A stretch of 64,000 bases of DNA, from positions 3,488,214 to 3,552,213 of the forward strand of contig NZ_LT629770.1 of NCBI RefSeq assembly GCF_900105335.1. The letters run 5' to 3'. The position numbers and the translations under genes are program-made. Of this stretch, positions 8,165 to 16,715 are shown one piece after another. A model generated the notes under the pieces. That model was not told the origin of the DNA, did not search any database, and saw nothing but the letters and a program-made list of their open reading frames with translations. Each line of letters begins with the position of its first letter. The first letter of the stretch is position 1. The stretch comes from Microbacterium paraoxydans. Lineage in GTDB: Bacteria; Actinomycetota; Actinomycetes; Actinomycetales; Microbacteriaceae.

Positions 8165-9103
8165 GTGCTCGCCACCTTCCTCATCGGACTCCGCGAGGGT
8201 CTCGAAGCCGCGCTCGTCGTCGGCATCCTCGTCGCCTACCTCCGCCGTCTCGGTCGGCGGGACGCGCTGCCCAAGATGTGGGCCGGGGTCGGTCTCGCGA
8301 TCGCCCTCGCTCTGGGCATCGGCGCGATCCTGACCTTCGGAGCCTACGAACTGACGTTCCAGGCCCAGGAGCTGATCGGCGGCGGGTTGTCCCTCGTCGC
8401 GGTGGCGATGGTGACGTGGATGATCTTCTGGATGCAGCGCGCCGGCCGCACCATGAAGGCGACTCTGGAGGGCGGCATCGATCGCGCGCTGACGGTGGGT
8501 GGTCTCTGGGCGCTCATCGCGATCGGCTTCGTCTCCGTCGCCCGCGAGGGGATCGAGACCACGCTGCTGCTGTGGTCGATGGTGCAGTCCTTCGGCGACG
8601 CCCCCTCGGCCCTCGTCGGCGCGCTCCTGGGACTCTGCGTGGCCGTCGTGCTCGGCTGGCTCATCTCCCGCGGGGCGCTGCGCCTGGACCTGCGGCGCTT
8701 CTTCGCCTGGACGGGCGGCTTCCTCGTGATCGTCGCGGCAGGCGTCCTCGCCTACGCGCTGATGGATCTGCAGGAGGCCGGCGCGCTTCCCGGCCCGTTC
8801 ACCGCCGCCGCTCCGCTCGACCCGGTCACCGGCGCCGTCGCCGTGGGCGCGGCCGGCTTCCCGTTCGGCTGGGCGTTCGACGTGTCGGCGGCGATCGCTC
8901 CCGGCGGCGCCCTGGCCTCCGTCCTGCAGGCCACGGTCGGCTTCATGCCCGCCATGACGTGGCTGCAGGTGCTCGCCTGGGGCCTCTACCTCCTCGTCGT
9001 GGGCGGGCTCTACCTCCGCGGCCTTCGCTCGGCACGCCCTTCGACGCGCGGTGCCTCCGCCGCCACCCCGACGTCCTCCCTCACACAGCAAGGAGCAGCA
9101 TGA
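8165..9103 (+). CDS. efeU: Iron permease EfeU (FTR1 family)
   Basis: Membrane ferric/ferrous permease of the EfeUOB uptake system. Two REGLE-type iron-binding motifs typical of FTR1/EfeU are present: REGLEAAL close to the N-terminus and REGIETTLLL in the middle, with about seven hydrophobic helices and a polar tail. GTG at 8165 is chosen over GTG at 8156 because the family usually starts just before the first REGLE motif and AGAGAG is well spaced from it. The stop overlaps the efeO start (ATGA). An iron-box-like palindrome lies upstream. Confidence 0.92.
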   Translation: MLATFLIGLREGLEAALVVGILVAYLRRLGRRDALPKMWAGVGLAIALALGIGAILTFGAYELTFQAQELIGGGLSLVAVAMVTWMIFWMQRAGRTMKATLEGGIDRALTVGGLWALIAIGFVSVAREGIETTLLLWSMVQSFGDAPSALVGALLGLCVAVVLGWLISRGALRLDLRRFFAWTGGFLVIVAAGVLAYALMDLQEAGALPGPFTAAAPLDPVTGAVAVGAAGFPFGWAFDVSAAIAPGGALASVLQATVGFMPAMTWLQVLAWGLYLLVVGGLYLRGLRSARPSTRGASAATPTSSLTQQGAA

Positions 9104-10332
9104 TCACCTCGCACCGGGTCCTCGCCGCGGCAGCCGCCGCGGGTACCGCCGTCCTCCTCCTCAGCGGCTGCGTCGCGAAGAGCGATAGCCAGGCGACGGC
9201 GGCGTTCGACGTCTCGTCCACCGCCACGGACTGCGCCGTCTCCGCGTCCACCGCGAAGAGCGGGACGCTGACGTTCGATGTGAAGAACGACACCGACCAG
9301 GTCTCCGAGTTCTACCTGCTGGCGGAGGACGGACTGCGGATCGTCGGCGAAGTCGAGAACATCGCCCCGGCCGCGTCCCGCACCCTCACGGTGGTCGCCC
9401 AGCCGGGCGAGTACTTCACGCTCTGCAAGCCGGGCATGGTCGGCGACGGTGTCGGTCGGGCGGCGTTCACGGTGACCGGAGACCGCGTGGCGGTGGACGG
9501 CCCCGACGCCGAGCAGAAGCAGAAGGCCGTCGATCTCTACGGGGCGTTCGTGAAGGATCAGGTCGGGCAGCTCGTGCCGGCCGTGGAAGACCTCGTGGCC
9601 GCCTATGAGTCCGGCGACGACGAGACCGCCCGCACGCTCTTCCCCCAGACGAGGGCGTTCTACGAGCGCATCGAGCCCGTCGCCGAGGCGCTCGGAGACC
9701 TCGACCCGCGGATCGACTACCGAGAGGTCGATGCGGTGGCGGAGGGCCTGGACTGGACCGGGTTCCACCGCATCGAGAAAGACCTCTGGGTGCCGGCGAA
9801 GGACGCGCTGAACGCCGACGGAGAGACCCCGGCATGGCAGGACTGGACGCCGTCCACGCCCGCGGAGCGCGCCGATTACGGCGACCTGCTCCTGGCCGAC
9901 GTGCAGGAGCTGTACGACTACGTGCACTCGGACGACTTCACCGCCGCGTTGGACGACCAGGGGATCGGCGGCATCTCGAACGGCGCGATCGCACTGCTCG
10001 ACGAGGTGGCCACCGGCAAGATCTCCGGTGAGGAGGACTGGTGGTCCGGCACGGATCTCTTCGACTTCGCCGCGAACGTCGAGGGATCCAAGATGGCCTT
10101 CTCACTGGTGCAGGACTTCGCCGCGGCGCAGGGCGACGACGGCGAGGCCCTCGTCTCCGAGATCGAGACCGGATACACCGCCCTCGAGGAGTCCCTCGCC
10201 GCGCACGGCTCGCTCACGAAGGGTTTCGTCGGCTACGGCGAGCTGACCGAAGCGGACAAGCGGGAGTTCACCGACCTCATCAACGCGCTCGCCGAGCCGC
10301 TCTCGCAGCTCACCGGCACGGTGCTCGACTGA
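9100..10332 (+). CDS. efeO: Iron uptake lipoprotein EfeO (cupredoxin + imelysin/M75)
   Basis: A 410-residue secreted lipoprotein. The signal segment ends in the lipobox LLSGC near residues 19-23, so it should be anchored outside the membrane. Next come an N-terminal cupredoxin-like domain (about 40-130) and the M75/imelysin domain, whose HxxE metal motif is HRIE in WTGFHRIEKDLW. In the family EfeO captures iron and passes it to EfeU. The ATG lies inside the efeU stop (ATGA) and efeB follows 25 bases later, so the three genes form one operon. Confidence 0.93.
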   Translation: MITSHRVLAAAAAAGTAVLLLSGCVAKSDSQATAAFDVSSTATDCAVSASTAKSGTLTFDVKNDTDQVSEFYLLAEDGLRIVGEVENIAPAASRTLTVVAQPGEYFTLCKPGMVGDGVGRAAFTVTGDRVAVDGPDAEQKQKAVDLYGAFVKDQVGQLVPAVEDLVAAYESGDDETARTLFPQTRAFYERIEPVAEALGDLDPRIDYREVDAVAEGLDWTGFHRIEKDLWVPAKDALNADGETPAWQDWTPSTPAERADYGDLLLADVQELYDYVHSDDFTAALDDQGIGGISNGAIALLDEVATGKISGEEDWWSGTDLFDFAANVEGSKMAFSLVQDFAAAQGDDGEALVSEIETGYTALEESLAAHGSLTKGFVGYGELTEADKREFTDLINALAEPLSQLTGTVLD

Positions 10333-10357
10333 CGACGGCACACGGAGGAGCACGGAC

Positions 10358-11662
10358 GTGAACGAGTCGGAATCCGTCGCCCGGGAGGCGCCGGCGGTCC
10401 TGCCGTCGGAGCCCTCCGGCGGTGGTCTCAGCCGCCGAGGGCTGCTCGGGCTGGCCGTCGGCGGTGGCGTCGCGGGGCTGGCCGTCGGCCTGGGGGCCGG
10501 GACGGCCGGAGGCATGGCGCTCGGGCGTGCGCGCGCCGCCGAGGACGCCGAGTCGCGGTACGAGTTCTTCGGCGCGCACCAGGCCGGCGTCACGACGCCG
10601 GTGCAGGACCACCTGCACTTCGCGAGCTTCGACATGATGCCCCGCACCGACCGGGACGACCTCATCTCCCTGTTGCAGGACTGGTCGTACGCCGCGGCGC
10701 GGATGACGCAGGGGCTGGAGGTGAGTGCGAGCGGCGCGGTGAACGGCCCCGCCGAAGCGCCCCCGGATGACACGGGGGAGGCGCTGGGGCTCCCCGCCGC
10801 GGGCCTGACCCTCACGTTCGGGTTCGGTCCGGGGCTGTTCGAGAACGAGGACGGCGATCGCTACGGTCTCGCAGCGCGGCGCCCGCCCGGCCTCGAACGC
10901 CTCCCCGCCTTCCTCGGGGACGACCTCGATCCCGCAGCGTCGCACGGCGACCTGTGCATCCAGGCCTGTGCCGACGACCCCCAGGTCGCCGTGCACGCGA
11001 TCCGCAACCTCAGCCGCATCGCGTTCGGACGGGCGCGCCTGCGCTGGTCACAGCTCGGATTCGGCAAGACCTCGCGCACGACGGCAAGCCAGGCCACGCC
11101 CCGGAACCTCTTCGGCTTCAAGGACGGCACGGCCAACATCCTCGCCGACGACACCGCGGCGCTCGCCGAGCACGTCTGGGTCGCCGAGGGTGACGAGCCG
11201 TCCTGGATGGCCGGCGGTTCGTATCTGGTCGCCCGGAAGATCGCCATGCTCATCGAGACCTGGGACCGGGTGCGCCTCTCCGAGCAGGACACGATCATCG
11301 GACGGGACAAGGGGGTCGGGGCGCCGCTCTCCGGAGGCGACGAGTTCACGGCGCCTGACTTCCGCGGCACGAAGATCGATGCGAACAGTCACGTCCGGCT
11401 CGCGCATCCGGAGCAGAACGACGGCATCCGCATCCTGCGCCGCGGCTACAACTACGTCGACGGCAACAACGCCCTCGGACGACTCGACGCCGGGCTGTTC
11501 TTCCTGTCCTACCAGCGTGATCCCGCCCAGTTCATCAGCCTGCAACGCCGGCTGTCGACCGATCGTCTCAACGAGTACATCCGTCACGTGGGCTCAGGCA
11601 TCTGGGCCATCCCCCCGGGAGCGCGACCGGGCTCGTACGTGGGGGCGGAGCTGTTCGCCTGA
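10358..11662 (+). CDS. efeB: EfeB deferrochelatase/peroxidase (DyP type)
   Basis: A heme peroxidase of 434 residues that works with EfeU/EfeO. It carries a twin-arginine signal (LSRRGLLGLAVGGG, about residues 25-38), so it is exported folded. The DyP signature is seen as FGFKDGTANI (GxxDG), and the proximal heme His is in NSHVRLAHP. The C-terminal SYQRDPAQFISLQRRL is also typical. GTG start preceded by GGAGGAG. The facing serine hydrolase gene ends only 4 bases after this stop, with no clear terminator between them. Confidence 0.93.
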   Translation: MNESESVAREAPAVLPSEPSGGGLSRRGLLGLAVGGGVAGLAVGLGAGTAGGMALGRARAAEDAESRYEFFGAHQAGVTTPVQDHLHFASFDMMPRTDRDDLISLLQDWSYAAARMTQGLEVSASGAVNGPAEAPPDDTGEALGLPAAGLTLTFGFGPGLFENEDGDRYGLAARRPPGLERLPAFLGDDLDPAASHGDLCIQACADDPQVAVHAIRNLSRIAFGRARLRWSQLGFGKTSRTTASQATPRNLFGFKDGTANILADDTAALAEHVWVAEGDEPSWMAGGSYLVARKIAMLIETWDRVRLSEQDTIIGRDKGVGAPLSGGDEFTAPDFRGTKIDANSHVRLAHPEQNDGIRILRRGYNYVDGNNALGRLDAGLFFLSYQRDPAQFISLQRRLSTDRLNEYIRHVGSGIWAIPPGARPGSYVGAELFA

Positions 11663-11666
11663 GCAC

Positions 11667-12551
11667 TCAGCCGGCGGCGACGTCTTCGAGGACGGCGACG
11701 GCGTCCGCAGCGAACGCATCCGCTCCGGCGTGATCGTGAGCGGTCACCGTCACCACCGCGTCGTCGAGGAAGAGCAGCAGCTGGCCGTGGGCCCCGTGCA
11801 GCCGCCACGCTCGTCCCGGACCCTGCCAGCCCGCGAGCGCGTAGCGGTCGTAGCCCGGGTTGACGCCCGCGATGACGCCGTCCTCGTGCATGGCGTCGAT
11901 CCACTCCGGGGCGACGAGTCGACGTCCCTGCCAGGAGCCACGATCGCGGATGAGCAGCCCCAGGCGCGCGACCTCCTCGGTGCGGAGCGGCAGGCCACCC
12001 CCCGCCTCGATGCGGCCGTTCGGGCAGCGGGACCACGCCACGTCCTCGATGCCGAGCGGGGCGAACAGGCGGGTCGAGAGGTAGTCGCCGACATTGCCCA
12101 CCCGGGTCGCGAGGGCGGTCATGGCGGTGTAGGTGCTCGCGTTGGAGTACTGGAACACGCGGCCGCGTGATGGCCGTCGCAGGAACTCCCGGGCCAGATC
12201 CGGCCAGTCCGTCATCAGCGTCTCGGACCACGGCAGGTCGATGCCGCTCGACATCGACAGCAGGTGACGCAGGGTGATGTGAGCGACACCCTCGCCGAGT
12301 TCGTGGTCCGGAAGGAGGGTGGCGACGGTGTCGTCCAGGCGGATCAGTCCGTCGTCGGCGGCGAGCGCGGCGGCCAGCACGCAGACGCCCTTCGCGATCG
12401 AGTGCACGTCCTCCCGGACGTCGGGTGTCCAGCGGTGACCCGCGGTGTCGTCGCCGATGCGCACGTGAAGCCCGTGCGCGGCGAACCCCTGGGAGTCGGC
12501 GATGGCGACGAGCCGGTCCCGGACCTCGGATGCGGGGTGGGTGGCTGTCAC
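11667..12551 (-). CDS. Serine hydrolase, beta-lactamase/transpeptidase-like
   Basis: A 294-residue class C beta-lactamase-fold protein. The nucleophile motif SxxK is SIAK in DVHSIAKGVC, the second motif YSN is in FQYSNAST, and the third-motif region LHGAHGQLLL replaces the usual KTG/HTG. No signal peptide is visible, so it probably works in the cytoplasm, unlike true beta-lactamases or penicillin-binding proteins. GTG start at 12551 overlaps the stop of the upstream acyltransferase by four bases, so the two are translated together. An esterase or amidase role is possible; the substrate is unknown. Confidence 0.85.
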   Translation of the reverse strand: MTATHPASEVRDRLVAIADSQGFAAHGLHVRIGDDTAGHRWTPDVREDVHSIAKGVCVLAAALAADDGLIRLDDTVATLLPDHELGEGVAHITLRHLLSMSSGIDLPWSETLMTDWPDLAREFLRRPSRGRVFQYSNASTYTAMTALATRVGNVGDYLSTRLFAPLGIEDVAWSRCPNGRIEAGGGLPLRTEEVARLGLLIRDRGSWQGRRLVAPEWIDAMHEDGVIAGVNPGYDRYALAGWQGPGRAWRLHGAHGQLLLFLDDAVVTVTAHDHAGADAFAADAVAVLEDVAAG

Positions 12552-13678
12552 CGCGGACGCCGGGATCCGGTCGGATCGTTCCGGCGGCCTTCCCGCGAGG
12601 CGAGCTCGGGGTCGGCGAACAGCCACCGCGGCCGCGGCTCCACGAGCGGACGGAACACCCGCCGCACGGGCTTGGTCGCGAGCAGCAGCGCGAGGACCAC
12701 CGACAGCGCCGTGACCGCAGGGAGCCAGAACCAGGTCGGCTCGAGGTCGCGCAGCACGCCGCTCTCGCGGAACGGGTAGAGCACGAAGGAGTGCAGGAGG
12801 TAGACGTACATCGTGTACTGGCCGAACGTGGTCCACCAGTACGCGCCGCGCGGGATGAGGGCGAAGAAGGCGGCGCACAGCACGACCGCCAGCAGCATGA
12901 GCAGGATGCGGATGCCGCCGGCCCACCACTGATCGCCGACGAGGTCGACGTAGGAGTCTTCGTAGAACAGCCAGTGCCGCAGGTCGACTGCCTGCCACAG
13001 CGGCAGCCAGTTCCACGCCGCCCATCCGGCCGAGCCGAGGACGACGAGCGCGAGGACGCGGCTCCACCACGGGCGGACGTCGAGGAGGCGGAGGCGGTCG
13101 ACGACGTTCCGCTCCCGGAGCCACCAGCCCAGGGTGAAGAACGGCAGCAGCCCCAGGGTCCGGGAGAGCGAGAACGTGCTGTCGACGTTCGGCAGGTAGC
13201 CGGCGCCGATGGAGATCACGATCGTCCACAGCAGCGGCCAACGCAGCAACGCGAGGTAGGGGAGGACGAGACGGAAGATCCCGAGCGCGAGCAGGAACCA
13301 GAGCGTCCAGCTGGGCTGGGTCGGATTCGGGGTGGTCTCTCCCTCCACGAGCCACTTCGTGAGCGTCCAGAGCGCCTCGAAGATGACGTAGGGCAGGATG
13401 ATGTCGGTGATGACGCGGGCCATCTGCGTCCGGGTGGGGGAGCCCGACTTGGAGAAGTAGCCCGAGATGATGGCGAACGCCGGCATGTGGAACGCGTAGA
13501 GCGCCAGATAGAAGGCGAAGGCGATGTCCGAGTCGTAGCTGAGGCGCTGGATGGCGTGACCCAAGACCACGAGGACGATGCAGGCGTATCGCGCGTTGTC
13601 CCAGAAGGGCACGCGTCGGCGTTTGCGGGCGACCGGCCCCGTGTGGGGCCCCGTCGTCCCGACTCCGGTGGTGCTCAT
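12548..13678 (-). CDS. Acyltransferase 3 family membrane protein
   Basis: A 376-residue multi-pass membrane protein like fucose 4-O-acetylase and other acyltransferase-3 enzymes. It begins with a basic segment (ARKRRRVPFWDNARY), then the diagnostic NARYACIVLVVLGHAIQR containing the conserved Asp/Asn-Ala-Arg and His, followed by about ten hydrophobic helices. Such proteins move acyl groups from CoA onto sugars or lipids at the membrane. The downstream serine hydrolase overlaps by four bases. The acceptor is unknown; the nearby GT4-SGNH fusion is a possible pathway partner but is 3 kb away on the other strand. Confidence 0.85.
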   Translation of the reverse strand: MSTTGVGTTGPHTGPVARKRRRVPFWDNARYACIVLVVLGHAIQRLSYDSDIAFAFYLALYAFHMPAFAIISGYFSKSGSPTRTQMARVITDIILPYVIFEALWTLTKWLVEGETTPNPTQPSWTLWFLLALGIFRLVLPYLALLRWPLLWTIVISIGAGYLPNVDSTFSLSRTLGLLPFFTLGWWLRERNVVDRLRLLDVRPWWSRVLALVVLGSAGWAAWNWLPLWQAVDLRHWLFYEDSYVDLVGDQWWAGGIRILLMLLAVVLCAAFFALIPRGAYWWTTFGQYTMYVYLLHSFVLYPFRESGVLRDLEPTWFWLPAVTALSVVLALLLATKPVRRVFRPLVEPRPRWLFADPELASREGRRNDPTGSRRPR

Positions 13679-13720
13679 TCTCCGAGGCTACCGGCCGGGA
13701 ATAAAGTTGCCCTGCACGCG

Positions 13721-13750
13721 TTGACCCAATTACATGCAAATGAATAGAAC
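13721..13750 (+). promoter_or_regulatory. Promoter with embedded operator for the flavin monooxygenase operon
   Basis: TTGACC (13721-13726) and TAGAAC (13745-13750) are plausible -35 and -10 elements 18 bases apart. Between them and overlapping the -10 lies TTACATGCAAATGAAT, close to the palindrome upstream of the YceI gene. A repressor bound here would block RNA polymerase. Inference from position and likeness. Confidence 0.5.
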
Positions 13751-13789
13751 CGGATGTCGAGCATCCGATTCGGAGAACACGGAGCAATC

Positions 13790-15016
13790 ATGAGCGAGCA
13801 GTCAGGCGCGCAGGCGATGCAGTTCGGCATCATGTCGGTCAGCGACATCACCCGCGACCCCACCACGGGAGTCACCCCCAGCGAGCAGGAGCGGATCAAG
13901 GCGACGCTGGCCATCGCCACGCACGCCGAGGAGGTGGGCCTCGACGTCTTCGCCATCGGCGAGCACCACAACCCGCCGTTCTGGTCGTCGAGCCCCACGA
14001 CGTTCCTCGCCGCGCTCGCCGCCCAGACGGAACGCCTCATCGTCTCGACCTCGACCACGCTGATCACGACGAACGACCCGGTGCGCATCGCCGAGGAGTA
14101 CGCGATGCTGCAGCACGTCTCGGACGGCCGCATGGACCTCATGCTGGGCCGCGGCAACACCGGCCCGGTGTACCCGTGGTTCGGGCAGGACATCCGTCAG
14201 GGCCTTCCGCTCGCGATCGAGAACTACGCGCTGCTGCACAAGCTGTGGCGTGAGGACGTCGTCGACTGGGAGGGCAAGTTCCGCACCCCGCTGCAGGGCT
14301 TCACCTCGACACCCCGTCCGCTCGACGGCATCGCCCCGTTCGTGTGGCACGGCTCCATCCGCACCCCGGAGATCGCGGAGCAGGCCGCCTACTACGGCGA
14401 CGGCTTCTTCGCGAACAACATCTTCTGGCCGAAGGAGCACTACCAGCGGCTCATCGAGCTGTACCGTCAGCGCTTCGAGCACTACGGGCACGGCACGCGG
14501 GAGCAGGCGATCGTCGGTCTCGGCGGCCAGGTGTTCATGGCCGCGAAGTCGCAGGACGCGGTGAACCAGTTCCGCCCGTACTTCGACAACGCCCCGGTCT
14601 ACGGTCACGGCCCCAGCATGGAGGACTTCACCGAGATGACCCCGCTGACGGTGGGATCGCCGCAGCAGGTGATCGACCGGTACGCGGCGATGCGCGAGCA
14701 CTACGGCGACTACCAGCGCCAGCTGTTCCTCATCGACCACGCGGGTCTGCCGTTGAAGACGGTCCTCGAGCAGCTCGACATCCTCGGCTCCGAGGTCGTG
14801 CCGGTGCTCCGCAAGGAGCTCGCGAAGGACCGCCCGTCCACGGTGCCCGACGCGCCGACCCACGCCGCGCGCGTGCAGGCGACGTACGGCGACGGGCCCA
14901 CGCGGCAGGCGCGCCCCGGTGCGAACCGCGGAGACAACCTCACCGGGGACTCGCCCTACCAGGACACGCCGGCGCCCGCGGGTGCCGCCTTCGGACTCGG
15001 CCGGAAGGAGGCCTGA
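13790..15016 (+). CDS. LLM class flavin-dependent oxidoreductase
   Basis: A luciferase-like monooxygenase of 408 residues with the bacterial-luciferase TIM-barrel pattern: FGIMSVSDITRDPTTG, DVFAIGEHHNPPF, a middle MLGRGNTGPVYPWFG and APFVWHGSIRTPE. It closely fits the actinobacterial CE1758-type group, usually paired with an FMN reductase, as here (the next gene starts 1 base after this stop). It would use reduced flavin and oxygen to oxidise an unknown organic substrate. ATG at 13790 follows GGAG. A palindromic operator overlaps its promoter. Confidence 0.9.
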   Translation: MSEQSGAQAMQFGIMSVSDITRDPTTGVTPSEQERIKATLAIATHAEEVGLDVFAIGEHHNPPFWSSSPTTFLAALAAQTERLIVSTSTTLITTNDPVRIAEEYAMLQHVSDGRMDLMLGRGNTGPVYPWFGQDIRQGLPLAIENYALLHKLWREDVVDWEGKFRTPLQGFTSTPRPLDGIAPFVWHGSIRTPEIAEQAAYYGDGFFANNIFWPKEHYQRLIELYRQRFEHYGHGTREQAIVGLGGQVFMAAKSQDAVNQFRPYFDNAPVYGHGPSMEDFTEMTPLTVGSPQQVIDRYAAMREHYGDYQRQLFLIDHAGLPLKTVLEQLDILGSEVVPVLRKELAKDRPSTVPDAPTHAARVQATYGDGPTRQARPGANRGDNLTGDSPYQDTPAPAGAAFGLGRKEA

Positions 15017-15017
15017 C

Positions 15018-15662
15018 ATGACCACGCGTCGCATCGCCGTCGTCTCGGCGGGGCTGTCGAACCCGTCGTCCACCCGGATGCTCGCCGACCGGCTGGCCGC
15101 GGAGACCGTGAAGGCGCTCGCGGAGCGCGACATCGAGGCCACCGTCGACGTGATCGAGCTGCGCGACCATGCGCACGACATCACGAACAACATGCTCACC
15201 GGCTTCGCGCCCCCCGCACTCGAGACGGCGATCAACACCGTCGTCTCGGCCGACGCGCTGATCGCGGTCACCCCGATCTTCTCGACGAGCTACTCCGGGC
15301 TGTTCAAGTCGTTCATCGACGTGCTCGACCCGGACGCGCTCACCGGCAAGCCGGTGCTGATCGGGGCGAACGCGGGGACACCGCGGCACTCGCTCGCGAT
15401 CGACTACGCGATCCGACCGCTGTTCGCCTACCTGCATGCCGAGGCCGTCTCGACGGGCGTCTTCGCGGCGTCGAGCGACTGGGGCGGCGCGGGGGACGAC
15501 GTCGCGCCGCTGGCGAAGCGGGTCGAGAAGGGGGCGAGGGAACTCGCCGAGGCCGTCGCGCGCCGGGATGCCGCCGCGGTCGTCGACCCGTACGACCCCG
15601 CCACCTACCTGGGTGAGGGACGCTCCTTCGGTCACATGCTCGGCGGTCTCGCCGGAGAGTGA
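15018..15662 (+). CDS. NAD(P)H-dependent FMN reductase
   Basis: A 214-residue flavodoxin-fold reductase. The N-terminal IAVVSAGLSNPSSTRMLADRL is the phosphate-binding loop of NADPH-dependent FMN reductases, and TPIFSTSYSGLFKSFIDVL is the second family block. It likely supplies reduced FMN to the monooxygenase encoded just upstream (gap 1 base), a two-component system. ATG at 15018 follows GGAGG. A hairpin follows the stop. Confidence 0.92.
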   Translation: MTTRRIAVVSAGLSNPSSTRMLADRLAAETVKALAERDIEATVDVIELRDHAHDITNNMLTGFAPPALETAINTVVSADALIAVTPIFSTSYSGLFKSFIDVLDPDALTGKPVLIGANAGTPRHSLAIDYAIRPLFAYLHAEAVSTGVFAASSDWGGAGDDVAPLAKRVEKGARELAEAVARRDAAAVVDPYDPATYLGEGRSFGHMLGGLAGE

Positions 15663-15684
15663 CCCGAACGGCGGCCTGACAGCG

Positions 15685-15716
15685 ACGTGCCCCGTGCCTT
15701 CCGGCGCGGGGCACGT
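15685..15716 (+). terminator. Hairpin terminator of the monooxygenase operon
   Basis: ACGTGCCCCG (15685-15694) pairs over ten bases with 15707-15716; loop 12 bases; TTCGT follows. Confidence 0.65.
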
Positions 15717-15732
15717 TCGTGTCTGCGGAGGG

Positions 15733-15765
15733 GGATGCGGGAGCAGGAGACCGGCTCCCGCATCC
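15733..15765 (-). terminator. Hairpin terminator of the DUF5302 gene
   Basis: GGATGCGGGAGC (15733-15744) pairs perfectly with 15754-15765 (12-base stem, 9-base loop), just beyond the stop of the leftward small gene at 15772. Confidence 0.65.
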
Positions 15766-15771
15766 TCGCGA

Positions 15772-15951
15772 TCAACCGCTCTTGCGTCGGAACTCGCGCC
15801 GCGTCTGCGGGGCGTGGGCCGCGTGCACGGCGGAATCGCCGTCGAGGTGAGCCTCGCCCTGCCGGTGGTGCGCGTTCTTCTTCTCGAGCGCTTCCTTGAA
15901 TTTGCGCTTCATGTCCTCGGAGGAGGAGCCGGCGCCTTCTTCGGTGCTCAT
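15772..15951 (-). CDS. DUF5302 family small protein
   Basis: A 59-residue charged protein that reads MSTEEGAGSSSEDMKRKF at the start and ends in TRREFRRKSG. This matches DUF5302, a small actinobacterial family with a Ser/Glu-rich start, a Lys-rich helix and a conserved His-rich middle (NAHHRQGEAH). Function unknown; it has no signal peptide or membrane segment. It has its own start and is flanked by a hairpin on the 3' side. Confidence 0.85.
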   Translation of the reverse strand: MSTEEGAGSSSEDMKRKFKEALEKKNAHHRQGEAHLDGDSAVHAAHAPQTRREFRRKSG

Positions 15952-15990
15952 GCTCCCGAGCCTAGAGCACGGCCGGACGGGCGGCGAGGG

Positions 15991-16584
15991 TCACCGCTCC
16001 CGCCTCCGTGTGAGTCGGTCGAGCCCGAGCCCCAGGGCGACGGCGAGTGCCACCGACACCGGGACGGCGACGAGAGGGCCCCCGGGCAGTACTGCGGCGA
16101 CCATCGCTCCGACGGCGGCCTGGTAGCCCGCCCACCCGAGCGCGGCCAGGGTCACGAGTACCAGGTAGCGAGGGGGATGGATGCGGGAGGCGCCCGCCAC
16201 GAGGTTGACGGCGAGCCGGGCGAACGGCACGAAGCGCGCGGTGAACAGCACCGTGGCCGTGCCGTGGTCCAGCCGATGGCGTGCCCAGGCGAGGGCCTGC
16301 CGGACGCGGTGCCCTCGCATCCAGCCCCAGCGCTCGGTGCCGACGACACGACCGATCAGATAGCAACAGGCGTCGCCGAGCACCGCTGCCCCCGCAGCGC
16401 AGAGCACCACCATCCAGAGCGCGGGCGTTCCGGTGGTCACCGCCACGGCGCCGAGGGCGGTCACGGCGATCTCCCCGGGGATGATGACGAAGAACGCGTC
16501 ACCGAGCACGAGCAGGCTCATCGCGGCCAGGCTCCAGGGGCTGGCGAGGACGTCAGCGAGCAGGTCTGTCGACACGGGCGTCAC
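15991..16584 (-). CDS. DedA/VTT-domain (SNARE-associated) membrane protein
   Basis: A 197-residue integral membrane protein of the DedA superfamily. Landmarks: VIIPGEIAVTALGA (the re-entrant PGE segment), GDACCYLIGRVVG, and the TARFVPFARLAVNLVAGASR block with its functional Arg residues, then C-terminal helices and RRRER. DedA proteins are linked to undecaprenyl-phosphate or phospholipid flipping and membrane homeostasis. It is divergent from the GT4-SGNH gene (131 bases apart), which fits a shared envelope theme (inference). Confidence 0.88.
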   Translation of the reverse strand: MTPVSTDLLADVLASPWSLAAMSLLVLGDAFFVIIPGEIAVTALGAVAVTTGTPALWMVVLCAAGAAVLGDACCYLIGRVVGTERWGWMRGHRVRQALAWARHRLDHGTATVLFTARFVPFARLAVNLVAGASRIHPPRYLVLVTLAALGWAGYQAAVGAMVAAVLPGGPLVAVPVSVALAVALGLGLDRLTRRRER

Positions 16585-16715
16585 TCTGCCCCGGGGCGGT
16601 GAACGGGAACCAACGCGCGGATAGCCGGTGACCCGTGATCCAGCATCCGGTGAACATCCGGTGCCCGACGCCGATTCCCCTCGGCGGGGACGGGGATCGC
16701 CGTCATCCTGAGGGT

